Assembly (NCBI GenBank): GCA_949298295.1
Contig: CASFWS010000001.1
Span: 2,627-31,104, forward strand
Length of the DNA stretch: 28,478 nucleotides
Direction of reading: 5' to 3'
Source: an uncultured Bacillota bacterium
GTDB taxonomy: Bacteria; Bacillota_I; Bacilli_A; RFN20; CAG-826
This document shows, piece after piece, positions 13,355-20,703 of this stretch. The position numbers and the translations under genes were made by a program. Numbering within the stretch: position 1 is the stretch's first letter; every line of letters starts with the position of its first letter. The notes beneath the pieces were generated by a model that saw nothing but the letters and a program-made list of their open reading frames with translations, was not told the DNA's origin and searched no databases.

Positions 13355-14122
13355 ATGAAAAACAGCAAACTCAAAGGCAGCAAGAAGATTGCCTACCTCC
13401 TTTCCGGGGCCGGGGCCATTGCCCTTACCGGCATCGCCTTTTCCGCCTGGATTATCACCAGGGAGCCCGTGCCGGTCGACGTCAGCCCCATCAGTGTGAC
13501 TGTCGGGGACGTCGAGGACCATAGCGTCAAGATCCTTGAAGCCGAAGCCGTGGAGGGGCATGACTCCCTCAGCTTCGATGCCTCTCCGGGTGACACCACT
13601 GGGCCGATCGTTGCCGGTCCTGATTCGAAGGAACAACTTACATTCAAAGTTCAATTTTATATCAGCGGCGCCGTTTCGATCGATACAGGAACATTCACTA
13701 GTTGGTATGGCGGATTCAAGGTAGCCTTGTCGGTCGTTACGAAAGATTCGTCAGACAGTTCCTTGTCCATCAACGCTGCCGGCGCGGCCTTGAATAGCGC
13801 CGTTACCTCGGGCTACCTCTCGATGCCAATTGCTGATGAGGTTACCTTCACCCCTGATACTACTGCCCCTCAACACCTAGATACCGTTTCTGGCGATGGC
13901 CTCACTGCAACTTGCACTTCTACGGGAACCGCTGGAAGTTACGGCGTTCACGTCGAACTCAAATTCGCTTTCAGTTGGGGATCGGCCTTCGGTTCCGAGA
14001 ATCCCGGATTCACGACCGCCAGCGACGATTCCTCCCTAAACAGCATCAATGCGGCCTTGACCGAGTTGAAGAAAGCCTCCGGGGCCCATCTGAACGTCCG
14101 CCTGACGCCTCAAATCAAATAG
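13355..14122 (+). CDS. TasA-like exported protein 2 (paralogue of the preceding gene)
   Basis: 255 aa, starting 26 bases after gene 1. A lysine-rich start and hydrophobic segment (about 11-34) end ALTGIAFSAWIIT, again resembling a SipW-type signal. The mature part is a threonine/serine-rich beta protein. The section FSWGSAFGSENPGF (W208), followed by a helix (INAALTELKKASG), matches the C-terminal section of the preceding protein (WGSFFG...NAMKTAFEG), so both belong to one family. The two proteins may be major and minor subunits of one fibre, or different substrates of the same exporter. The ribosome binding site (TTAAGG) is weak. It is followed by a hairpin-rich gap and then by the signal peptidase gene. 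Confidence 0.65.
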   Translation: MKNSKLKGSKKIAYLLSGAGAIALTGIAFSAWIITREPVPVDVSPISVTVGDVEDHSVKILEAEAVEGHDSLSFDASPGDTTGPIVAGPDSKEQLTFKVQFYISGAVSIDTGTFTSWYGGFKVALSVVTKDSSDSSLSINAAGAALNSAVTSGYLSMPIADEVTFTPDTTAPQHLDTVSGDGLTATCTSTGTAGSYGVHVELKFAFSWGSAFGSENPGFTTASDDSSLNSINAALTELKKASGAHLNVRLTPQIK

Positions 14123-14133
14123 CCTGATCCAAG

Positions 14134-14178
14134 GCCAGGCGGCTTTTCTGGCGCTTCGCCGGCAGCCGGAGGTTGCCG
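14134..14178 (+). promoter_or_regulatory. Intercistronic hairpins hiding the signal-peptidase ribosome binding site
   Basis: GCCAG (14134-14138) pairs with CTGGC (14148-14152), and CGGCAGCC (14160-14167) pairs with GGTTGCCG (14171-14178) around GGA, one G-T pair included. The only strong Shine-Dalgarno sequence, GGAGG (14168-14172), lies inside the second hairpin, 24 bases before ATG 14197. Confidence 0.5.
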
Positions 14179-14196
14179 CGAAGACGACCAATCAAC

Positions 14197-15177
14197 ATGT
14201 CCAGCATTGAAATCCTCTCGCTAATCGTGACGATCGTTGCTCTCGTGAGCCTCTCGTTCGTCTTCACCTTCCTCTTCCGCAGCTACTTCCGCGGAATCGT
14301 CGAGGCGGTGGAAAGCGGGGAAGAAGATGCCGAACTCATCTACGAAGAAGCGATGGGGAAGCGGGAGAAGACCCTTCCTCAGAAACTTCTCCATTACGGA
14401 GGCAAAGCCCTCTCCTACCTCGTACTCGTTGTTCTGGTCGGGGTGTTTGCCTGGTCCCTCGCCGCGCGGTTCATGGGGACCGAGATGTCCCTTGGGGGCA
14501 ATATCCCCTTGGTCATCGTCTCGGGATCGATGTCCTATAAGAACGAGGACAACCAATACCTATACGACAACGATCTGGACAATCAGTTCCAGACCTACGA
14601 CATCATCGTGGTCAACCAAACCGCGAGCCCCGACGACATCGAACTCTATGACGTCATAGCCTTCTATTCGTCGGACGGGACCGTCGTCGTCCACCGGGTC
14701 GTCGAGATCGTCGATACCTCTGAAGGCCCGATGTATGTCACCCGCGGCGACGCCAACGACACCAGCGACGCCAATGCCCTCTATGGGGACTATCTGCCTT
14801 ATCAGCAGATTGTCGGCGAATACCACGGAGTGCGCGTTCCAGCCATCGGGGCCTTCGTCCTCTTTCTTCAATCGGGAGCCGGCGTCGTCTGCGTCGTCTC
14901 CATCGTCTATTGCTTCGCCATCTTCGAGTTCTACCGCCGCAAGATGGACATCGCCATCGAGGAGCGGACCGCGAAGCTCTTCTCCTTCCTCGATGTCGAC
15001 GAGGTTGACGAGAATGCCGACGTCAACTTCACGGAAGTCCTGACCTACAAGGGAAAGGACTACGTGCTCCCCAATGGGGAGTTGCCGGTTGGGAAGGAGC
15101 AGGGGACGGCTCCCTCCGCCCTTAACGGGGAAGAAACAGAAAATAAAGCCACATCCACCAAGGAGGATCAGCAATGA
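14197..15177 (+). CDS. sipW: Signal peptidase I, SipW/ER type (Ser-His)
   Basis: 326 aa from ATG 14197; an alternative TTG at 14173 lies in the ribosome-binding hairpin. This membrane protease releases secreted proteins from their signal segments. Hydrophobic helices lie at about 5-28, 72-95 and 213-240. The nucleophile is Ser111 in VSGSMSY, and His166 in VVVHRVVEI takes the place of the bacterial Lys, which marks the SipW/eukaryotic-type (SPC) branch. The VTRGDAND segment is also as expected. Unlike B. subtilis SipW (about 190 aa), it has a long N-terminal membrane extension and an 85-residue acidic C-terminal tail. Its evident substrates are the two TasA-like proteins just upstream. It overlaps the next gene by ATGA. 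Confidence 0.9.
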   Translation: MSSIEILSLIVTIVALVSLSFVFTFLFRSYFRGIVEAVESGEEDAELIYEEAMGKREKTLPQKLLHYGGKALSYLVLVVLVGVFAWSLAARFMGTEMSLGGNIPLVIVSGSMSYKNEDNQYLYDNDLDNQFQTYDIIVVNQTASPDDIELYDVIAFYSSDGTVVVHRVVEIVDTSEGPMYVTRGDANDTSDANALYGDYLPYQQIVGEYHGVRVPAIGAFVLFLQSGAGVVCVVSIVYCFAIFEFYRRKMDIAIEERTAKLFSFLDVDEVDENADVNFTEVLTYKGKDYVLPNGELPVGKEQGTAPSALNGEETENKATSTKEDQQ

Positions 15178-16982
15178 AAGGGCTCTTCAAACGTGTCGAC
15201 GGGATCGCGCTCTCCCTCGTCTTCTTCTATTGCCTCATCGTCGGTTTCGTCGGGTTCTGCCTCGATCCGAACTCCACGATCGTGATGGCCTCGAATCCCA
15301 TTGCCTCCTTAGCGAGCGCCCTCGGCTTTGCCCAAATCGAGTCCCTCGGGATCCCAAGCGGCATCATGCTGGCCATGATCCTCGTCTACACCTTCCTCTT
15401 TGCCCTTGCCGTCACCGTGGAAGTGCGGCTGGCTGAGAACGCTGACGAAAGGCCCTATTCCGCGAAGTGGCTGTCGATCATGGCTGCCTCCTTTGTCGTT
15501 CTCTACGGCCTTGGCATCGGTATCGGGTCGGTTTCCCACCTCGCCTTCGAGGACGGAAGCACCCTCATCGTCGAGTCGCTGGCCTATTCCGGCGAGGCGA
15601 TGCTCATCGGCCTCGTCATTGCCATCGTCCTCTACCTCGCTCTCTTCTTCCTTGTTCTTCTCGTCTATTGCCTGCTCGCCAAAAGCAAGCCGATCGAAGA
15701 GCAAGTCGCTCCCGAGACCGAGGAAGCGAAGAAGCTCGAGGAACTCGAGGCCAAGGTCGACGAGGCTCTCGACGCCCGTAACGGCGATGTCGCCTCTTCC
15801 TTTGCCGATCACGGAACCGCCCAAGGGACGGCAACCGGCCCGCTTATGGGCAATCCCGACGATTTCTACGTTCTCGACCGGAACCGGGTCTTCCCCTCGA
15901 TTTCCCGCGTCGATTCCCGGGCTGACCTTGTCGCCGTCAAGGAGTTCAAGGACGACGAAGGACTCGATCTCCGCACATTGGCCGACGATTTCCGCGATTT
16001 CCTTGCCGGGACCGAGGGCCTCTACTACGAAAAAACGGCAGTTCGGGCTTTTATCGCCGGCCTTTCCGCTTCGCGCCTCATTATCCTCCAAGGGCTTTCC
16101 GGCACCGGTAAGAGCTCGATTGCCCGTTACTTCTCGACCTTCATCGGCGAGAAATCCTTCTTCGTGCCGGTCCAGACGACCTGGCGCGACCGGACCTCGA
16201 TCCTCGGCTACTGGAACGACTTCAGCAAGACCTACAACGAAACTGATTTCCTCGTCCGCCTCTATGAGGCCACCTACCGTTCCCAGGACATCAATGTCAT
16301 GGTCCTCGACGAAATGAACATCGCTCGGATCGAGTACTACTTTGCCGACTTCCTCTCGATCATGGAGTACCCGGTCGATGAACGCTACCTCAAGATCATG
16401 AACGTTCCTTATGACTTTGTGACCCCGGAGCATCTTCCTGACGGTACCCTCAAGATCCCGGAGACGACTTGGTTCATCGGGACGGCCAACCGCGACGACT
16501 CGACCTACACGATCACCGACAAGGTCTATGACCGCTCGATTGTCATTTCCTTCAACGAGCGCAACGAGCCCTTTGCCGTGAAGAGGACGCCCGAGCCCTA
16601 TTCGATTTCCTATTCGAAGCTCATCTCTCTTTTCGAGGCCGCCCAAGGCGACGCCGACAAGAAGATGGGCAAGGCCGACTGGGCCAAGTTCCGGAATGTC
16701 CTCAACCGGGCATACGAGGATTTCGAGCTCACCTTCGGGAACCGCGTTTACCACCAGATCGAGCTCTTCGTCCCGGTCTTCGTCGCCTGCGGCGGAACCA
16801 AGGAAGAGGCTCTCGACTTCATGTTTGCCGAGAAAATCGCCAGCAAACTCGAGGGGCGTTATGAGGATTTCGTGAAGGATGCCCTCATCTCCCTCAGGGA
16901 AGAAATCGACAAGAACTACGGGAAGAACGGCTTCCCCCTCACCCGCGAACGCCTCGCCCACTTGCTCCGGAGATTCCAATAG
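15174..16982 (+). CDS. Membrane-anchored McrB/MoxR-like AAA+ ATPase
   Basis: 602 aa. Four hydrophobic helices (about 13-33, 62-84, 97-120, 140-170) are followed by an acidic coiled-coil-like linker (about 175-205) and an AAA+ domain from about 270. Walker A is GLSGTGKSS (307-315) and Walker B VMVLDEMN (375-382), then ARIEYYFADFLSIMEYP, the wording of McrB/dynein-like AAA_5 proteins, where this stretch reads like IDEINRANISKIFGELL. WFIGTANRDDSTY is the sensor I strand. It probably remodels or threads a partner at the membrane. It starts in ATGA overlap with the signal peptidase stop, with AAGGAGG upstream, and lies nine bases before its likely partner. A membrane-anchored McrB-like ATPase in an export operon is unusual. 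Confidence 0.8.
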   Translation: MKGLFKRVDGIALSLVFFYCLIVGFVGFCLDPNSTIVMASNPIASLASALGFAQIESLGIPSGIMLAMILVYTFLFALAVTVEVRLAENADERPYSAKWLSIMAASFVVLYGLGIGIGSVSHLAFEDGSTLIVESLAYSGEAMLIGLVIAIVLYLALFFLVLLVYCLLAKSKPIEEQVAPETEEAKKLEELEAKVDEALDARNGDVASSFADHGTAQGTATGPLMGNPDDFYVLDRNRVFPSISRVDSRADLVAVKEFKDDEGLDLRTLADDFRDFLAGTEGLYYEKTAVRAFIAGLSASRLIILQGLSGTGKSSIARYFSTFIGEKSFFVPVQTTWRDRTSILGYWNDFSKTYNETDFLVRLYEATYRSQDINVMVLDEMNIARIEYYFADFLSIMEYPVDERYLKIMNVPYDFVTPEHLPDGTLKIPETTWFIGTANRDDSTYTITDKVYDRSIVISFNERNEPFAVKRTPEPYSISYSKLISLFEAAQGDADKKMGKADWAKFRNVLNRAYEDFELTFGNRVYHQIELFVPVFVACGGTKEEALDFMFAEKIASKLEGRYEDFVKDALISLREEIDKNYGKNGFPLTRERLAHLLRRFQ

Positions 16983-16991
16983 GGAGGGTCC

Positions 16992-18302
16992 ATGGAGGGC
17001 TTCGAGAGCCGGTTTGAAAAATCCCTGGCCGCCCTCATCGGGAAGCGGGCCGCTTATTCCTCCTTTGCCGAGGAAAAGCTTTCCTTTTCCTATGTCGACC
17101 CTTCGAAAGGGGAAATCGAGGAGCTTTCCTCCCTTCTTGATACCTTCATGGGAATCGCCCTCTCCCCGCATCGGAAAAGCGAGCCCCACGAGATCGTCGA
17201 GCGAAGCGAACTCGCTTCCTCTTTGACTCCCGATGAATTCCGGAAGACGTACCTCGACTCCTCCTTCTGGCGCATGAAGAAGGACGGCTCCTTCTATCCC
17301 GAGTACGTCTATGGGAGCGAATACGACGATAGCCTCCTCACCTATGAGAATAGGGCCATCTATTTCATCTATCGCCTCATCAAGGCCCGCCTCGAGGAAC
17401 TCTCGACCTCGGTGAAGGAAGAGGGGAACTCCCTCGAAAAGCTTTATCAGTCCCCCTTGGCCATTTTCCCCGATGAAGGCCCTTTGTATCTGGCCGAGAA
17501 GCGCGGCAAGAGCGTCGCGAGCTACCTCCTGAAGAAAAAAGACGACGCTTCCGGCCCCCTTCTCATCAAGGCCCTTGGGAAGGCTCGTCGCCTTCTTTCT
17601 TCCCAGTTCGCGCGGACGCTCGCGAAAGGGAACCACGAGGTCATTTTGCCTCTCCAGCCGACGAACATCCTCATCCACGACCCCCGTTACAACCGCCTCT
17701 ACCGGTACTACCTTTCCCGCCTCAGCCACGAGAGGAAAGGTTCGCGTTCCTCGCCTTATGTCTATTTGGCCTACCGTCTCCTTCAGGAGATGGGCAAGGC
17801 CGGCTACCGTTTGGCCCAGGAGCCGAACTTCAAGTACAAGGACGGGACCTTCACCATCACGGCTTTCGCCTTCAGCCTCGACGGCTTCCTTTACCACTGC
17901 AAGATCGACGAAGACGTCCTCCGCATCGAGATTCTCTACCGCGGGGCTGTCTACCGGCGGGAGGTCTACCTATACGACACCTTCATTCCGACCTCCGATA
18001 ACCGGGAGGTCCTCGCCAACCATTACGTCGTCTGCCTCCGGAACCTTTCCGGCGTCTACGACGGGATCCTCGAAGTCGATCCCTTGAGCAAGGAAGCGGT
18101 GTTCCCGCGCCTATTTGCCGCCCTTTCCCTCGTCTTACCTCTCGACGGGAAGGAACTCGGCCATTGCCCGGTCTGCGGTTCCTCTTCCCTCGTTTCCTCG
18201 GCCAAGAAGGAACTCCTTTGCCCTAAATGCGGATCGCTGGCCGCCCTTTTGGGCGGACGGGTCGACCCGGCCATTTGGATTGCCTCGATCAGGGGGAGAT
18301 AA
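16992..18302 (+). CDS. DUF2357/McrC-like protein with C-terminal zinc ribbon
   Basis: 436 aa, GGGAGG six bases before ATG. The middle has LTYENRAIYFIYRLIKARL (about 116-134) and LQPTNILIHDPRYNRLYRYY (about 222-241), which resemble the conserved segments of DUF2357 (PENRF... and PTN-L-DP-Y-), the N-terminal part of McrC-like partners of McrB ATPases. The expected C-terminal PD-(D/E)XK nuclease signature (a D followed by E/D-x-K) is not visible; instead there are two CxxC knuckles, CPVCG and CPKCG (about 394-420), making a zinc ribbon. It is therefore probably a non-nuclease activator of the AAA+ protein encoded upstream. The family call is by eye and moderately sure; the zinc ribbon is clear. 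Confidence 0.6.
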   Translation: MEGFESRFEKSLAALIGKRAAYSSFAEEKLSFSYVDPSKGEIEELSSLLDTFMGIALSPHRKSEPHEIVERSELASSLTPDEFRKTYLDSSFWRMKKDGSFYPEYVYGSEYDDSLLTYENRAIYFIYRLIKARLEELSTSVKEEGNSLEKLYQSPLAIFPDEGPLYLAEKRGKSVASYLLKKKDDASGPLLIKALGKARRLLSSQFARTLAKGNHEVILPLQPTNILIHDPRYNRLYRYYLSRLSHERKGSRSSPYVYLAYRLLQEMGKAGYRLAQEPNFKYKDGTFTITAFAFSLDGFLYHCKIDEDVLRIEILYRGAVYRREVYLYDTFIPTSDNREVLANHYVVCLRNLSGVYDGILEVDPLSKEAVFPRLFAALSLVLPLDGKELGHCPVCGSSSLVSSAKKELLCPKCGSLAALLGGRVDPAIWIASIRGR

Positions 18303-18304
18303 CT

Positions 18305-19090
18305 ATGAAGATCAAGAAGTCCCTCGAAATCGACGTCGACAAGATCGCCAACGACCTTTCTTCGAACGCCGTCTCCATCGTCGACGTCCACAAGTCCTAT
18401 GGCAGCCACGAAGTGCTTAAGGGCGAGAACATCGAAGTCCGCCGGGGCGAGATTTTCGGGCTCCTCGGCAAAAACGGGGTCGGCAAGTCGACGACCATCG
18501 ATTGTCTTATCGGGGCCAAGGATTTCGACCAAGGCGAAATCAAGATCTTCGGGCTTCCGATCGACGAATATCCCCTTGAGGTAAAAAGCCTCTACGGTTA
18601 CGTTCCTTCCGAGCCGCTGCTTTATGAGCAGATGACCGGCTACGAGTACCTCCAGTTCGTGGCTTCGGCCTATGGCCTTAGCCAGGAGGCTTTCGATAAG
18701 AACCTCGCCTTCCTCGATGGGGCCTTCCAGCTCGGGGAGGAGGCCCTCTCCCGGCCGATCAGCGGCTACTCCCACGGCATGAAGCAGAAGGAGGGACTCA
18801 TTGCTTCCCTCATCCATAACCCGAAGCTTTGGATCCTCGACGAGCCGACGGTCGGTCTTGACGTCATGGCCTACGAAACGCTCCTCGGGATGATGAAGCG
18901 TTACCGCGATAACGGAAATACCATCGTCTTGACTTCCCATAACATCGATCTCATCGCCGACGTGACCGATCGGGTGGCCATATTGAACGAAGGGAAGGTC
19001 GCGACCCTCATCGATTTCCATCGGGAACCGCAGAAGCGGAAGGACCTGAAGCTCGTCTTCTTCAAGGTCTATGGGGTATCGCTCCCATGA
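18305..19090 (+). CDS. ABC transporter ATP-binding protein
   Basis: 261 aa from ATG 18305, two bases after the previous stop, with GGGGAGAT upstream. Walker A GKNGVGKST (55-63), Walker B LWILDEPTVGLD and the H-loop TSHN are intact. The signature is SGYSHGMKQ rather than LSGGQ, as in ABC-2-type exporters such as the CcmA and drug or bacteriocin-like group. About 30 residues precede the usual domain start (IVDVHKSYG). The partner permease starts in ATGA overlap with this gene's stop. The context suggests export of, or an assembly role for, the surface proteins of this operon. Confidence 0.92.
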   Translation: MKIKKSLEIDVDKIANDLSSNAVSIVDVHKSYGSHEVLKGENIEVRRGEIFGLLGKNGVGKSTTIDCLIGAKDFDQGEIKIFGLPIDEYPLEVKSLYGYVPSEPLLYEQMTGYEYLQFVASAYGLSQEAFDKNLAFLDGAFQLGEEALSRPISGYSHGMKQKEGLIASLIHNPKLWILDEPTVGLDVMAYETLLGMMKRYRDNGNTIVLTSHNIDLIADVTDRVAILNEGKVATLIDFHREPQKRKDLKLVFFKVYGVSLP

Positions 19091-20703
19091 GCCTCCACAT
19101 CTTCATCAATGAACTGAAGGGCATCCTCCCGAAGGGGAGCCTCCTTTCGCGCGTTCTCAAGTCTCTCCTTTTCCTCCTCGTCCTCGCTTGCTTCCTCGCT
19201 CTCGAGGTCTATATCTATTTGGCCCTCGACGCCCAGCTGAAGGAGTTCTCGAGCTACGGTTCGGGCGATTTCCTCGTCCTCTTCCTCTTTCTTTATTTCT
19301 TCCTTTCGGTCCTTTCTTCTCTTCCCTTAGCCGACCGTTGCCTTTATCGCCGGCGCGACGAGGAAATCCTTTTCCCGCTTCCGGTAAGCGACGATGACGT
19401 CATCCTCGGCAAGGGACTCTATCTTTATATTCGCCTCGTCTTTTCGACCCTCTTCTTAGCTACTCCTCTCCTCATCGCTTACGGGACGACGTCGGACATG
19501 ATGCCGCAGTACTACGTCCTCGCGATCGTTTATCCCTTCGTCGTCTCCTTCGTCTCGATTGGGCTTCTTCTGGCCCTTCTCCCTCTTTATCACCGGCTCG
19601 CCCGCTTCATGAAGGGAAAGTTCCTCCTCCAGCTCGTCCTTGGGGTCGGGGTCACGGTCGCCCTCTGCTTTCTTTATCGATATGTTCTCGAACTTTTCCT
19701 CAATATCGTGCAGGGGAGCCGCCTCGACGCTCTTTTCTCGGCTTCTTTCCTAGCCGGTCTCCACGAGGCCTCGCCGTGGTTCATCCCGGTCAGCAACTAC
19801 TTTGCCCTCATGAGCGGGACTGAGAACGTCATCAGCAATCTCCTTTACCTCCTCGGAGCCATCCTTCTCATGGCTTTCCTCGGAATTTATCTCCTTAGCT
19901 ATCTCTATCGTTCGAACAAGGAACCCTCGACCGATGAAAAGAAAAAAAGAAAGGAAAAGAAAGCCTCTTTGCGGGTGCTTTCGCCCTTTCGGGCTCTCCT
20001 CAAGAAGGAGTTCATCCTCCTATTCCGGAACGGGAACTATCTCTTTTCCTTCTCTTCTCTCCTCTTCATGCAGCCTTTCCTTTGCTATGTCGTCATCTCC
20101 TCCCTTTCGCGTCTTCTATACAGCAACCTTGCCATCTTCCTCGACTTCTTCTCCGAGCTCCCCAACGGGATTTCTCTCCTTTTGCTTCTCCTTTTTGCTT
20201 CCCTTGTCTCTTCGGGGGCGGCCGATGGGATTGCCCGGGAGGAAAAAGGGCGTCTCTTCCTTAAAACCTCGCCCCTCTCGCCCATCAAGATGACCTTGGC
20301 GAAGCTTCTCCTCCCCGTTGCCGTTTCCCTCTTTTCCTTTTATCTCAGCGCGATCGTCCTCCTCGCGAGCGGCGAAATCGGCGTTCCCCTTTTCTTCGTC
20401 GCCTTCGTAAGCGGCACCTTCCTTATCGTCTCCGTTTCCAGCTACGGCCTTCTCGGGGACCTCGCCGCCCACTCCTACGGCGGGCGGGGCAAGGGGTTCC
20501 TCGGGGCCCTGCCGGCCCTTCTTTCCGTCCTCTTCCCTCTTATGGTGGCCCTCATCCATTTCTCCCTCATGTTCTTTGCCCGCCTTCCTTCCGCGGCCAT
20601 TTACGGCATCGAGATTGCCTTCAGTTTCCTTCTCCTCGTCCCCCTTCCCTTCGTTCCCCGGCGCCTTGACCGCCTTTATCTCCAAATGGAGGCTGGCATA
20701 TGA
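19087..20703 (+). CDS. ABC transporter permease (ABC-2-like exporter)
   Basis: 538 aa with about a dozen hydrophobic helices in two groups, separated near residue 280 by a highly basic loop (EKKKRKEKKAS). The first group begins near residue 25 (SLLFLLVLACFLALEVYIYL), and the second includes SLLLLLLFASLVSSGAADG. This is the build of the large putative ABC exporter permeases of Bacillota that pair with a single ATPase gene. It is translationally coupled at both ends (ATGA with the ATPase, ATGA with the next gene). The substrate is unknown; the neighbours suggest an envelope or surface component. Confidence 0.85.
   Translation: MSLHIFINELKGILPKGSLLSRVLKSLLFLLVLACFLALEVYIYLALDAQLKEFSSYGSGDFLVLFLFLYFFLSVLSSLPLADRCLYRRRDEEILFPLPVSDDDVILGKGLYLYIRLVFSTLFLATPLLIAYGTTSDMMPQYYVLAIVYPFVVSFVSIGLLLALLPLYHRLARFMKGKFLLQLVLGVGVTVALCFLYRYVLELFLNIVQGSRLDALFSASFLAGLHEASPWFIPVSNYFALMSGTENVISNLLYLLGAILLMAFLGIYLLSYLYRSNKEPSTDEKKKRKEKKASLRVLSPFRALLKKEFILLFRNGNYLFSFSSLLFMQPFLCYVVISSLSRLLYSNLAIFLDFFSELPNGISLLLLLLFASLVSSGAADGIAREEKGRLFLKTSPLSPIKMTLAKLLLPVAVSLFSFYLSAIVLLASGEIGVPLFFVAFVSGTFLIVSVSSYGLLGDLAAHSYGGRGKGFLGALPALLSVLFPLMVALIHFSLMFFARLPSAAIYGIEIAFSFLLLVPLPFVPRRLDRLYLQMEAGI

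Noticed and set aside
15309..17897. Very long (862-codon) minus-strand open frame opposite the AAA+ and DUF2357-like genes
   Set aside because: It is a shadow caused by GC-rich codon bias; the plus strand has clear motifs, tight gene coupling and ribosome binding sites.
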